The notes under the pieces are model-generated. The model saw only the letters and a list, made by a program, of their open reading frames with translations. It had not been told where the DNA came from and made no database searches. DNA of 64,000 nt from Clytia hemisphaerica (lineage: Eukaryota; Cnidaria; Hydrozoa; Leptothecata; Clytiidae): contig CACVBU010000726.1 of NCBI GenBank assembly GCA_902728285.1, positions 620,001-684,000 of the forward strand. The letters are read 5' to 3'. The translations under genes were made by a program, and so were the position numbers. The first letter of the stretch is position 1. Each line of letters begins with the position of its first letter. This document shows, one piece after another, positions 47,352 to 59,800 of the stretch.

Positions 47352-47589
47352 CTCTTGTGTGCTTAATTGTAGGGGGTGGGTTCTCCAGATAAAAATCAAC
47401 AAAATGGGGGTGTCATAATTAAGTGCTATTGACCTGATTTTGCTAAAAATTCCTAGGAAAATGAAGGTTTTTGGCCAATTTTGGCACTTCGTAGCATAAA
47501 GGTCATAAAATGGGGGGGTCATTATAAAGTGATATGGGGTGATTTTTTTCCAAAAATTGCAAAATGACAACCCATACAGCACACAAGAG
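47352..47589. mobile_element. 238-bp TA-flanked MITE, CTCTTGTGTGC ends
   Basis: TA-CTCTTGTGTGC at 47350-47362 and GCACACAAGAG-TA at 47579-47591. The interior has paired AAAATGGGGG clauses. It lies just downstream of the Cys-rich membrane protein gene. Confidence 0.7.
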
Positions 47590-48004
47590 TAGATAATTTT
47601 GCTATGTGACTTTAACAAACTTCAAAAATTGTTTTCAAAAAAGGGTTTTTTAGAGTTTTTTTCAATTAACCAAATAATTTTTTTTAATTTCATAATAATA
47701 AAATGGAAAACCCTTTTTGACAGAAGGTAGTACCTTCACATATTCGGTATTTTCCTATTTTGATCTTCTCTTAATTTCAATGGGGAATGGATCTGGCAAT
47801 TTTCAAGTGAATAGGAGGAGGAAAAATATGACATTTTTGACGAATGAAAATATGAACTGACAAATTGAATTATTATTTGTAAATTTTATTTAAAGATAAT
47901 TATTTCTATAAGTAAGATAAAAAGATTGGACGACAATTTTTAGAATGTTTATTAATAAAATTTGTTGAATGACTTTCCTTTTATTAAAGAGCACCCCTTT
48001 CTTT

Positions 48005-48268
48005 TTTTGGAAATTTACCCCCCGGCGGACATTGTGAATTTTGACCCCCTCCCACCTCCACCGGACAACGGCCCCACTCCACGAACAAGCATCAGTTGAC
48101 CCCCCGGGCATTCAAAATCACCCTCAAACAGAGCAAGTTTGCCCCTAAAACAAGGCAAATCAAGCAGATTTTCACTACCCCCTGGATAAAATTTCCAGAA
48201 TATCCTCTACCCTCCATGTACAAAAATTTTCTGGGAACGGGGTCCCAGTGGGTCTGTGAGAAGGGGGT
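48005..48268. repeat. C-rich dispersed repeat, copy 2, with MITE end
   Basis: Same order of clauses as 2570-2850. It ends GGGTCTGTGAGAAGGGGGTG-TA, the same end as the 35061-35830 element, so it is probably the 3' part of a MITE of that family. Confidence 0.6.
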
Positions 48269-49110
48269 GTATAAGAATGGTGTTTTTCTCATTTTAATCA
48301 TGGATATTCTTCTTTGGAGAAAACTCATCCTAATATTGTCATATTAGGTTAGCATCCAAATTCAACATAGATTCATACCCGAAGCAAAATATTACAATTT
48401 AAAAAAAAGTATTGAACCTCTGCGGGGGGGGGGATTGCAAAAAATCTGAACACAGGTTCGAAATCTGCAAGGTTTAAATTTTCTAAATAGCCTGATGTCA
48501 TGACTTTTAAAACAATAAAAAAGTCTTCCTTTTTATTTCTTTTCATTTTTCTTCTTCATTTTTCATTTTCTCATCCTTCAGATTATTTTCCTTGGAAATA
48601 TCTTTCCAACTATTTATAACTTTCTAACATAGCATAAGTAGGTGCTGAGAAAATGCTAAAAATCTGAGAAAATATATTCTTTAGGCAGGCTTTAGTCACG
48701 TTTTGCGTATATCGTGGTTGTAAGAACAGTTGACGCTCGTGTTCGATCGAAATCCAAAAAATCGATTTCACTAATTCGTTCTATTGCAATCTCTTCCTAC
48801 TCTGAATCACAGACCTCTCCAAACCGTAGAAAGTACAATAGACTCCCGGATATTCGAACCTGCACTTATTCGAATAATTCGTTCCCCTTGAATCTGCTTA
48901 CCCAATGCAGGCAAAAACACTCTCAGTTATTCGAACTTTCAGTTATTCAAAGTGATTTCTATAATTCCCTTTGGGGCCAATTATAGGCTAAATTACCCCC
49001 AGTTATTAAAACTTTTCTTATTTGGAGATCGTCGAGTGAGACATTGAATTTCTGCGATTAAAACACTTTTAAGTGACATTGGGCTGTTCTACTAAAAAAA
49101 CATACAGGGA

Positions 49111-50331
49111 GGTGGACGAACCTTTTCAAGTCAAAATGAAATTATTGAAAATGTGATACCCCCTGGAAAATATTTGCAAAAAACCCTTGGAAAAATTCTT
49201 TTCGTACCTTAAAGTAATAGTGAGGTCTGTTAGCACAAAAATACTTCAGATGGTGATTAAAGCATGAAATTTGGCACAGATGATCCTTAGAGGGTCTAAA
49301 ACTTAATTCTAAACAGTAACACCAAATTTTGCCACCTGGCCACCTGTCAGATGACGTCATCAGGTGGCTTAGCAAAAATTTAATTTTTTGAAAATATTTA
49401 AAATCTGATGGTATCAGCGGAAAGAGCATGAAATGCTGATGAAAATCGAGGTATAAAACATGCCTTCAAAATCTTCCTATCAAAAGTTATGAAGGTTTAA
49501 AGTTTTGTGATGACGTCATCATAAGCCTTTCCAGGCAAAACCTAAAATCCCGTAATAACGGAACTAGTTGACCAAATTTAGTGTTTTAAACATGAATCCA
49601 TGTCAAAATTTGAAGTTCCATCTGATGCTTGGGTCTAAACAACATAGGAAGGCTTAAAACATCCAAAAAAAATAGTTGGTTGTACACTGTGCTCCTGAAG
49701 GGAGAACGCTGCGTTGATTTGCCTTGTAAAGCTCAAAATCTAAGTTTTAGTATTTTGTAGGATTTAAAGCTTTTAATTCAATTTGAACATCGGAATCGGA
49801 AAAAGCAATGAATTTTGATATGAATTCATGTATAAAACATGAAATTTGGTCAATTTGTACCAAAATTACGAGGTTTTTAAGTTTTGCCTGGATAGGCTTA
49901 TGATGACGTCATCAAAAAACTTTCAACCTCCATAACTTTTGATAGGAAGATTTTCAAGGCATGTTTTATACCTCAATTTTTATCAGCATTTCATGCTCTT
50001 TCCGCTGGAACCATCAGATTTTGAATATTTTAAAAAAAATGTTTTTTGGCCCAGCTACCTGATGACGTCATCTGGCAGGTGGCCAGGTGGCAAAATTTGG
50101 TGTTACTGTTTAAAATTAAGTTTCAGACCCTCTAAGGATCATTTGTGCCAAATTTCATGCTTTAATCACCATCTGAAGTATTCTTACGTTTTTATGTGCT
50201 ACCCGACCTCACTATAAGGGTGGACGAAGTAAAATCAGTCTTTGACTCCCTGGAAATTTTAGAATAACTTTTTACCCCCTTAGAAAAATGGAAAAACAAC
50301 CCGGATTACACTCTGGAAATGTTCGTCCACC
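49111..50331. mobile_element. 1.2-kb foldback element with four TGACGTCA motifs
   Basis: GGTGGACGAAC (49111-49121) is mirrored by GTTCGTCCACC (50321-50331). Arms of ~400 bp pair over most of their length (for example GATGGTGATTAAAGCATGAA / TTCATGCTTTAATCACCATC and CATGCCTTCAAAATCTTCC / GATTTTCAAGGCATG). GATGACGTCATC-type sites sit at ~49353, 49511, 49902 and 50059, two per arm. The reading frames on both strands are mirror images of the arms and are not genes. Confidence 0.8.
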
Positions 50332-50344
50332 ACCCTCCCCCCTT

Positions 50345-52680
50345 CGCTGAATGGATATAAAATGGAATGGCCCATTTGAAGCCAACAACTTCGTCATTCT
50401 ATCATCAGTTTTATTAATCTAAAATTGAAACAATAACAAGTTAAAACAGGTTATAATACTGAAACAAGCCTTAGCAAAAATTCTGAAATCTCTTAGAAAA
50501 ATGTACAACATCCTCCTCACGTCATAAAAACACTCCTTGTAATGAAACAAAACAATACATACACTAAAAAAAACACTTTTTCTCATGGCTATTTTCACAC
50601 TTCAAATTTTTTCAAAAAGTTCAATATTCCCCTTCGGTCCAGAGAATTTAAGCAAACAGGGAATCCACAATCCCTATTATCTCCAAAGTTAGTTCTTTCT
50701 TCAAAAAGTAAAAATTCTTTGTGTTTATTACATACGCCCAAATGAACCACAATGCCTCAATTATTTGAGAAAAGTTGAAAATCTGGCGTGAAAATGAATT
50801 TTTCAGTTATTCAAACTCCCCGTTATTCGAAGTAAATTCAAATCACTGGTGACTTTAAGACAATAAAGCAAGTACGTCGGAAACATGCGAAGAAGTGCAA
50901 CGCTCGTTAATTGAAATTACAATTACAAATCTCTTCCCCTGATAATTTTGACAGGTCTAAAACCACCCATGCTTATCCCCCTTGGAGTTTCGAACAAGAA
51001 TCGCAAAATTGCGACTAAATATTTCCTTAAAAATGAAGGTCATTATTGACATATATAAAAAGGGATAATTAGCCTTAGTAAAAGAAAGCAAGGTGAGAGT
51101 TACAAGTTACAATTCCAAGTCTTAAGTTGTTCAACAACTCTACAAATGTCGTGTCACCCTATTGAGGGTGAGCTTTTATCGTGAGAAAATAATATTTTAA
51201 TCCACGCAAGTGGTAAAAAATACTTAGAGAAAATGGTACTATGAAAGCCCATTCTATACTCCTAAATGATAGTTGAAAGATCAGCAGTTGAGAGGGTTGA
51301 TTAAAATAGAAATCAAAGCACACATAATAAAGTATACATATATATTTGTCCAGAAAGAACTGGCATGTTGTTTGCTTTGTTTTGGTATTTAAAAATATGT
51401 ACTCATCAGTCCTAAAAAAAATAAAAATTTGAATATAATGAGGGCAATAAGTCTGGTTAAATGTTACTTTATTCACAAGATTTAAGGATTACTGAAAAAA
51501 TACTACTGCAGATGAACTAAACTCAAAAACTAAAACTTTACAATAAATTTACATTAGGACAAAGTAAAAATCTATCTTTAATAGCAACAAAGAAAAGAAT
51601 ATGCCTCAAAGTTTTAAAGCATTTAAATAGCTTTAAACAGAGCTAGTCAGAGCTTCAATTCAGTTCAGTAGGTATAGAGAATTCAAGATTTGAAAACAGA
51701 CACTGCATTGGTTTACAAGACTAGAGAAAGATGTCAACCATCCACACGGTTCATGAAAAAAATAAAGTATTTATCAAAAAAAGGTTCTCTTTTTTTTGGT
51801 AATCAATTCCAACAAACAACAATCAAGATACCCTAACAGGATCCCACGGTGTAAACAACAACAAAACCCACACCACCAAAATTGTAAAAATAAGTCAATA
51901 TAATTTCTATCAACAATTTCTCGTCGTCGTAAGATGTTTTTTTTCCAAAATTCTGATACCAATCATGGCTGGAGTCATCATGTGTAGGAAACAAAACTGT
52001 GTATAACAACAAAAGTTTATTGAAAATCATCCCACGGTCATGGTAAAGCTAAAGATTTATCAACCAAACAAAACTGACGCCAAGTCAAATCTGTCGATTA
52101 AAAATTTCCATGAAAATTACAATCACAATCGAAACTTATCTCATAAAATGCTTTTTTCAACATTCTGGAGGGTTCAAAGTTAGATGTATCATATGTAAAG
52201 CCAAGCAATACATGAAAAGTCATTTGCTATCCCATTTGCCATGAGATATATGAGTCAAGAAATCAAACAAAAACCAACAAATCAAAAAACCAACAAGTCT
52301 CTTCACTTTCATGTCACATCGTGTTTATATGGGGTAACCAGAAAGTCAATCCACAAGAACAGCCATCTCCCTTTATTATGGAGTGTTCCAAAACTATTGG
52401 TAGGTTGTTTGGAAGTAAAGAAACCCACACAGTTTGATTTATTTTAAAGATTTTAACTTGAAAACAAACTGCATCTTTCTAGCAGCAAATACTCATGTTT
52501 CAACCTGCTACATAACAATTGCCAGTCGGGTCTGCTACTAACATGTAATAGTTTTATTATAACTGGGCTTGAGAATCCGTAAGGAACTTGTAACATATAT
52601 TATATATATAGTTTATCAGTCGACTTGAATCATGATGCATTACTTATAATTCACTGGATGCATCTTTCGCTGTGAAAATA
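50345..52680. other. AT-rich stretch without a supported gene
   Basis: I see no exon with good boundaries, no RNA gene and no clear repeat other than the TTATTCGAA clauses near 50810. It may be the interior of the putative pogo-like element. Confidence 0.4.
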
Positions 52681-52809
52681 AAAACGGGCGTCAGTCAGGG
52701 CGTACGGAAGGCGTTTTGACACGGGAAATTATGGAGAAAGCCCGTTTTAATAAATATTTCCCTTTTGGAAAGCGGGAAATATTTAATAACCGGGAGTCTA
52801 CTGTATATA

Positions 52810-53095
52810 ACACCCCTGTCTCACTGCCCCCGGTAGAACTTTTTCTCTCAGTGGGGATGAAAATTTCTATCAAAATGCCAATGGGGATAGAAAATCTATT
52901 GTTTCCAGCTCGAAAATTCCAGTGGGGATGGTTTTGGAGTGCAATTTTTTACATTCAGTTTTCAATGGGGATAAAATCATAGAGCAATTTCGCAGTGGGG
53001 TTGAAATTGTAGGATATTTTTTCACCCGGGGATGATTTTTTGGCATATTTTTCCACCAGGGTGGGGGGTCCACCGGGTCTCTGACACAGGGGTGT
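52810..53095. mobile_element. 286-bp TA-flanked MITE, ACACCCCTGTCTCA ends
   Basis: TA-ACACCCCTGTCTCACTG at the left and CTCTGACACAGGGGTGT-TA at the right. The interior is a series of AGTGGGGATG / AATTCCAGTGGGG clauses. Full-length relative at 63436-63725. Confidence 0.7.
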
Positions 53096-53185
53096 TATAA
53101 GAAGCACGTATCTGTAGAATGGCAAATGCAGTAGCCTAATCTCAACCGCTATAGACACAAGTTCGTACCTTGTCAGTAGAAAGTA

Positions 53186-53421
53186 CACGTTTTTTTATAA
53201 AAACAAACTATACAAGAACATAAGGCTTCAATGGCCAAAAAGTTAAGAACATTTTAAGGCTTTGCAGACTCTAGAACACCGAATTTCATAGGAAAACGGA
53301 CAAAAACACTCAAAAAATGGTGAAAATAAGAACATGTTAAGAACATTTTCAGGCCTAAAACTCAAGTTAAGAACATCCCAAGGCTTCAAATTTTTTGAAT
53401 GTTTTTATAAAAAAAAGCGTG
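53186..53421. mobile_element. MITE, CACG...CGTG family, copy 6 (well preserved)
   Basis: TA-CACGTTTTTTTATAAAAAC at the left and GTTTTTATAAAAAAAAGCGTG-TA at the right, opposite orientation to copies 1-4. The interior GGCTTCAATGGCCAAAAAGT and AACATGTTAAGAACATTTT are as in the family. Confidence 0.7.
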
Positions 53422-53901
53422 TACGTCGGCAAACTTATTTGCAAATTTATATTTGCCGAATGTGACGGTACTCTGTACCAGAGTGTATCTCACGATTATC
53501 GTAGCGTAGTTCCTCTACGGCAATGAATTTTGAAATTAGACGTAGATGGGTCTGTGTACAGACAAATGTGACGGCTACTGATATTGTTTTGATAAACCTT
53601 AATTAGATAAACGTTATTAATTAGACACTTGGGATTGTGTCACCCTTTGTTTTCAGGGAGTTTTTTTGCGTCTTATTTATGCCATATTAGTGTTGTTTAT
53701 AAGTCATTAGAGATTTGTAAAATTTTGAGGAGCATGAAATGCATTGCGAACACCCGTTTTATGTTAAAATAGTAATGGTGTGTTATGTATATGATGTTCA
53801 TGTAGTGTCCTTCTTGTTACGGTGTCATGGAAAAAATCTCTATTCTATATCTATATTCTTATTTGTTTGCTTGTATAATTATAGACAGGATAGCTTTAAC
53901 C

Positions 53902-54410
53902 CTATTCGTACTAGGGGGAGGGGGGTTCTGTTCGGGGGTGAAACTAGTGTTAATAGCTCCTGAAATAATACAGCTTTTGGCATGAAATTTTCTGTAAATT
54001 CCTAACTTTTATTCAGCTTCAAAATAAAAAGAATTCAACACCTAAAATTTTTCACACCTTACGCATGATGACATTTCTGACAGTAAGGTGTTACAAAAAT
54101 TAACACATTTCCAATAAAAATTTATTTCTAATGTCAAATATATCGTTTAAACCGTAATTTATTGAATATTTAGGATAAAATAAGCATTTTAGACTCAGGG
54201 AACTTCTTTCTAAAGCTTTGGTTAGAATACAATAGCTATTTAAAAACAAAGGAAACTTTCGGTTTTTGCTAACTTTAGATATGATGACCGACTTCATTAA
54301 CTAATTTTTTGTCAAAAGTTACCTTATGTGACAAGGATCGTTAAGTTAAGGGTTGGTACAGGAGAAACCTCCCTAGTTTTGAACCACCCCTAAAAGCCCA
54401 GTATGAATAG
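53902..54410. repeat. Possible inverted-repeat element, CTATTCGTACTAGGG ends
   Basis: CTATTCGTACTAGGG (53902) and CCCAGTATGAATAG (54397) are imperfect inverted ends about 510 bp apart, both flanked by GGGG/CCCC runs. The duplication is not clear. Confidence 0.35.
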
Positions 54411-54444
54411 AGACATGGTTTTCTGTTTGTTTTTCTCCAAAAAG

Positions 54445-54630
54445 GGACTGGATCTAGTGGCATGTATTTGCTACCTCCTCAGGCAAAACCAAAATACGAA
54501 GCCTGCCAAATTACGCCGGGCCACACACATCAGTGCCATCCAGTCTATCAAAAAGTTATAAGTGGTCCCTGGGGTAGGGCTTCCTTAACAATGAAAAATG
54601 ATCTTAAACAATTTTTTTATTCTTTCAAAG
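54445..54630 (+). CDS. Possible internal exon, unrecognised protein
   Basis: Between a pyrimidine-rich acceptor (TTTTTCTCCAAAAAG) and donor GTAAGAG an open frame reads TGSSGMYLLPPQAKPKYEAC, then ITPGHTHQCHPVYQK and GPWGRASLTMKNDLK. Composition is protein-like with Cys/His pairs. No neighbouring exon was found, and I do not recognise a domain. It may belong to a gene with long introns or to a transposon remnant. Confidence 0.3.
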
Positions 54631-55259
54631 GTAAGAGCATCCTTAAAGTTTACCAATTAGTCGTATCTTGAGACGATTTTACCGTTTCTTTGTTTCTTAC
54701 AGTGCTGTAGGAAGCATTCTGAATTGAGGTGCATAAGTTCAGTGACACCGTGCGTGAGGGCCAACCATGGTTTGGCCCGAGGGGGAAATTTTGAAATCTA
54801 GAGCTCTTAGATTGGCTATAAACACACTCAAAAAACTAAAATAATTCGAATGAAGGCAAAATTTAATGGTAAAATACTCCATTTCATGAAAAACCACTCT
54901 TGGGGGGGGGGGCGGCTTAGCCTAGCCCCCGGTAGCTGAATGAATAATTCAATAGTTGATTCTCGTTAAATACGCCGGTACCATTTTGTAAGGATAGCAG
55001 AGTAAAGTTCGGATCTACCGTAAGAAACTACTAAACGTATTTGGGAAAAGCACCTGTACGATTAGTTAGAGATAATTTTAAATGAAAAATACAACTAAAT
55101 TAACTCCTAAAAAGTCTTCGTCTATATGTGGGTGTTAAGAGTGCCTCTTATTTTGCTAGCAACTTACAAATCGAAGTTGAATCTGTATCACTTGCTTCAC
55201 AACCATTTCACAATACAGCTAGTTTTTAATGTAAGCCTGACGCAGCTAAACTGCTGTTA

Positions 55260-56089
55260 CACGCTTTTTTTAATAAGAGTACACTTTATAAGAATGTCCA
55301 AGATGAAAATGATCAAAAATTAAGAATAATGCTAAGAATATCACCATCATTTTTAATACTCAAGCTAAGAATGTCATTTTTAGAGCATTTTCAATTATAA
55401 ATTGTCAATTACCCCAAAGTAAGGCTTACTCCTTTCACAAAAATGCCATTTTATGCTTTAAAGATGGCAGAAAAAATTCAAGAAAATAATAAAAAATCAC
55501 CATCAATAAACTACTTTTGCAGCCCGTCAAAGTGCATCACAAATGAAGAAAACGCACTAAAAGATGCCCTACAATGCAGGAAGTGCCACCGTTTAGCCCA
55601 TTATCTTTGTACAGAACTGCAACTTTACCAGATCAACCAATCAAAGTCACATTTACGAACGAAGAGGACAAGAACACAGTGTTGCAAGCAATAACAAAAG
55701 AAAAAGGCTTTCCTTACCGAGTGACAGAGGATTTGACCAAAAATGAAAGACAGATAATTAAAGAATGGTGTAAGGAAGCTGAAAAAATGAATGCTAAAAT
55801 CAAGGAAGACAACACAAAATGGAAAGTCCGGGGGAGCCCGCGAAAAAAACTCTATTTCGAAAAGATCATTGTAAAAAGTACGAGCGGTTTATAGAGGCCC
55901 ATGTGTCTTCACGGTGGCCTGCAAACCTGTAAAGCTTTATTATTTAAACGTATGTACTAACTTTTAAATCTAGTCTGAATTAGGATCCTAACCTGCTGTA
56001 AGAATATTTTAGGATGATTTTTCCAAAAAAGTTAAGAATATCCATGATGAAATGGATTTACACCATTCTTATAAAAAAGCAGAAGCGTG
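55260..56089 (+). mobile_element. 830-bp CACG-family element carrying a coding fragment
   Basis: TA-CACGCTTTTTTTAATAAGAG at the left and CATTCTTATAAAAAAGC...GCGTG-TA at the right are the ends of the CACG MITE family. The interior holds the protein-coding fragment at 55443-55894. All other copies here are 180-560 bp and non-coding. Confidence 0.55.
55443..55894 (+). pseudogene. PHD-like zinc finger plus ORF1-type fragment of a non-LTR retroelement
   Basis: The first frame gives CSPSKC...LQCRKCHRLAHYLC, the Cys4-His-Cys spacing of PHD/treble-clef fingers found at the start of some invertebrate retroelement ORF1 proteins. In the second frame (from ~55635) IKVTFTNEEDKNTVLQAI, TEDLTKNERQIIKEW and KWKVRGSPRKK match the typical C-terminal ORF1 pattern (R/P-IKV.., EDLT..ER, WKVRG). 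A frameshift or internal deletion joins the parts near 55610-55635, and the end is an in-frame stop. Broken relic. Confidence 0.5.
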
Positions 56090-56156
56090 TATCAATTGCA
56101 GGAATGTAGGAAAGGTATATTAATATGGTATGATTTGGTTGTCTGTGGTATGATAT

Positions 56157-56480
56157 GGCCCCCCAGTGGTTTGCGTGAATGCGTGAATGGGCCTTTCTGG
56201 TTGCGTGAATACATGAATGGACTTTTTCGGTTGCGTGAGTGTGTGAAAATTGAAGAAACTTGCATGAACGTGAAAATACACTTTTTGATTGCGTGAATGC
56301 GTGGATCTGCGCTATTTTTGTGTGAATACGCGAAAGATCTCTCTTTCCACTGATTGTATGCAAATTTTCCGATACTCAAATGCTTTCCCGAAAGATTTCC
56401 CGATTTTCTTAAAAATCGGGTTTTGTGAAATTCAAGAAAAATTTGTGAGTCTCGAAAAATAAGTGCGTCAATGCGTAAAA
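56157..56480. repeat. GCGTGAATGCGTGAA element, copy 2
   Basis: It starts GGCCCCCCAGTGGTTTGCGTG, as at 32666, and keeps the same order of clauses (GGTTGCGTGAAT, TTTTTGATTGCGTGAATGCG, TTTCCCGATTTTC). The G-rich right end is lost. More diverged than copy 1. Confidence 0.65.
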
Positions 56481-56839
56481 TTTGGGTTCAAACTATCACT
56501 TTTAGCATTAAAATCATATTCTTACTCAACCTTTTAATTTGAAAAGTCGCATCTATAGTATAATGTCGCAGAACTATTAATTTCAATTTTCCCGTTCATA
56601 ACAACACTTGAAAATATTTTTGATCAACCTTTTAATGTCATTTTAAAGCCGCAGAGCCGTCAATTTCAATTTTCCCTGTTCATAACAAACATTATACTTG
56701 TAAAGTACAAAATTCTTTTTCCAAGAATCCTTAAGCTGCTATATAAGCATCTCTATCTTTTCAAACATACATATATCTATTTTGGAAAACAACAACAACG
56801 ACGTAGGGAGACGAAAAAACATACAACGTTTCACCAAAT

Positions 56840-59800
56840 ATGAATTGTACCAATGGAACGACTCACTGGACAATTAAGGATTGTGTTGATGTTAATGTGA
56901 AGCTAGTAAACTAATCATTGATGAATAATGCAAGCAGAGACTGGGACTGAGCCAACACGATATTAATGAACTGAAAGATGAATAGAAATCAATAGAGTGG
57001 GGCTCAGGCCCTCGAGCCCAGACCCCTGAATAGGGCGAGCAAACATGAGCGAGAAAAGGAAAGAAATCAAGGACTTGGGAGAAAGAGCTCGAAGAAAGAA
57101 GACTTGGAAAGGAGAGCTCGAATGAAAAGGACTTGAAAAGGAGAACTTAAAGGAGAAGGACTTCACGGACTTGAAAAGGAGAACTTGAAGGAGAAGGACT
57201 TGAAAGAGAACTATCGTTAATTACATGCCAGAGTTACTAAGTTATTTGATGTCATTATATCTTACATTTCTTGATAATAATTGGAAAAAGACATAAATTC
57301 CCTTCGTCACACTGGAGGTTCTACCGAGACCAGAAGAACTCGCTTCGCAAGAATCAGAGATCCAAAAGGAGAGAGCTACATTACACCAAGGAACAAGAAC
57401 AATAAAAGATTACACCACAGAAACTGAACTATTGTTGATTGGAAGTTTGGTTGATTTCGCGATTAAGGACACGTTATTTTGAAAAGGACAAAAGTGATTT
57501 TACATCAGAAAGTATTAAAAACTATCAAAACGAGAGTTTTACACAAAATCAATTATTTAAAGTTCAACGAGAAGAGAAGTTTAACGTCAAACTCTCGGTA
57601 TCAATTATTCAACAAACTTGAACGCAGTGATTCTTTGCCGTAACCAAGCATTGGTTACAATCCAAGCATTGGTTACAATTGATTCAAGTAAAATAATACC
57701 TAACATTGTGCAGTAAATTTTGATTTCGATTTTGTGATTTGAATCGAAAGATAAATAAGTAAAGGAAACTAGGCAAGAGGAATACAGCATCTAGAGGTAA
57801 CACATTTCGACGACCTATAAATCATTCAACATGCAACTCGCTAAAACGACAGTGTCGATGAAAGCGAAAAACAATTAAGCAATGATGAACGTAATCCAAA
57901 TGACTTTGGACGATATACCACAATTCAATGGAACCAGTAATGAAAATATCAAAAGCTATTTCGAAAGTTTCGAGAGTATAGCAACCATTGGCAAATGGAG
58001 CTCCAAAGAACGTCTGAACATTCTAACAAGATATGGCTTGCAAGGTCACGCGATGCACTATTACAGAGCGCTACCAGCAGACGTGAAGCCTTCATACAAG
58101 CTGATAAAAGAGATGTTGCTGAACTACTTCTGGTCGTCTGATATCAGAATGTTAAAGAAAGCTGAACTAGCCAAACTCAAACAAGAGGAATGTTCATCAC
58201 TAGATATCTACCTTGAAAAACTCGAAGAACTAGTGTATCAATTAAATTACAGCAATGAGCAGAAATTGGACTCACTCATCGCCGGACTGAATGAGGATTT
58301 ACGAATATCAATCATTTTAAAGAGATTCAAAACCTTCAATGAAGCAGTGGCTTACATCAGATTAGAGAACGCGATCAAGCCGAATTACAATGTGAACTCC
58401 ACCAAACTGCTAAAAGAGCTGAACGAAAAGATCGACAAATTAGCAGCTGGCGCGTGTAATGTCCAATCTTCCAGTGCAACGCCAAGACGAGTGTCATTAA
58501 ATGAGTACGCCGGTGAAAGAGATCTCGATGAACAAGTATCCGAGGTGATCGAACAAAAGTTACGAATGATAACGCCTCAAACAATCAATACGCTTGGCCG
58601 ACCAAAATTTGCATCATCAACAGACGGAATGAGAGAGATCGAAAGAATGCAAGCCAAAATCAAGAATCTCAAGCGACAACGGAACAGACCTCCTCAACAA
58701 AATAGAAGAATCTCCTTAGATGGACGCCGCTACACTTCAACGCGAACGCTGGTAAGAGACCAGAAACCTCGAGAATCCTCAAAAATTTACCCACCACCGA
58801 ATATTACCTACCGACCACCGACAATTATTCGCCAACCACGCAAGACATTTACACAACCACCAAAGTTTCATCCGCCACCTATCATTATCGAAGCTCACTC
58901 ACCACCGAAAGTTCATTACCGACCACCAAAAATTATTCGCCGACCACGTATAACATATCAACAACCACCGAAGTTTCACTCGCCGAGCGAAATTGTTTAT
59001 GAACCGTCGAAACTTCACCCGTTGTCAAAGATTACAAACCTATCTCCAAAGATATGCCATCTTCCGCTAAAGAAATCGCAAGAAATGATTCAACATTCAT
59101 CTAGAATTATTCGAACCCCCTCCAAGGTTATCCATCAGCCACCAAATAATTCACAGCATTTGTCAGAAATTAAGAAAACACTGTGCAAGAATGTTGAAAA
59201 GTCTTCCAGAATAAACCAGTCCGGGAATATTGTAAAGCCGTTCAAGATTGTTAAAAAGCCGTCCGAGATTGTCAAAAGCCGTCAGAGATTGTTAAAAAGT
59301 CAACCGAAATTGTCAAAAAGCCGTCCGAAGTTGTTGAAAAGCCGACCGATATTATCGAAAAACCGTCCGATATTATGAAGAAGCCAACCGAGAGTATTAA
59401 AAGTCCATGTTGTAGTGTTCAAGAGCCGTCCAAGAATATTGAATACCCGAAGAATATTCCGAAATCATACGAGAGTGTTCAAATATCCACAAAACAGTCG
59501 ACAGAATGTATGAGGTTTCAACTGAAATGCCGAAAATACCAGATAAATCGAAGCAGAAACAAGATACAACTGAGTCTGCTACTGAAAATAATCTTACCAA
59601 CGTTGTACATCCTGATTATGAATATCATATCGTTGATAAATCTTACAATACAATACCAAGTGAAGAGCCAGCAGCAACCAGAAATCAGTGAGAGAATTCT
59701 CAACGATGATAAAATATACGACCAGAAAAACCAATGGCACAACCGAAAGATCTACGAGTACAAGAAAAGAATTTCTGAAAAACAACAAATTTATCCCAGA

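Larger units (their letters stand above)
48836..52803. mobile_element. Pogo/Tigger-like terminal repeats bounding ~4 kb (putative)
   Basis: CAATAGACTCCCGGATATTC (after TA 48834-48835) and AATAACCGGGAGTCTACTG (before TA 52804-52805) form inverted ends similar to the CAGTAGACTCCCGTTATTC-type ends of pogo-like elements. Further TTATTCGAA clauses occur at 48925-48950 and 50805-50830. Between them lies the 49111-50331 foldback and AT-rich DNA; I found no transposase frame. It may be one element with inserts or two separate relics. Confidence 0.4.

Noticed and set aside
49142-50217. Similar ~95-codon proteins on opposite strands at 49142-49429 and 49939-50217
   Set aside because: Mirror images of the two arms of one foldback element; stops and no start context.
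56963-57166. Identical 67-codon minus-strand frames at 56963-57166 and 60690-60893
   Set aside because: They are the antisense of the GA-rich repeats in the two identical LTR portions, not a conserved gene.
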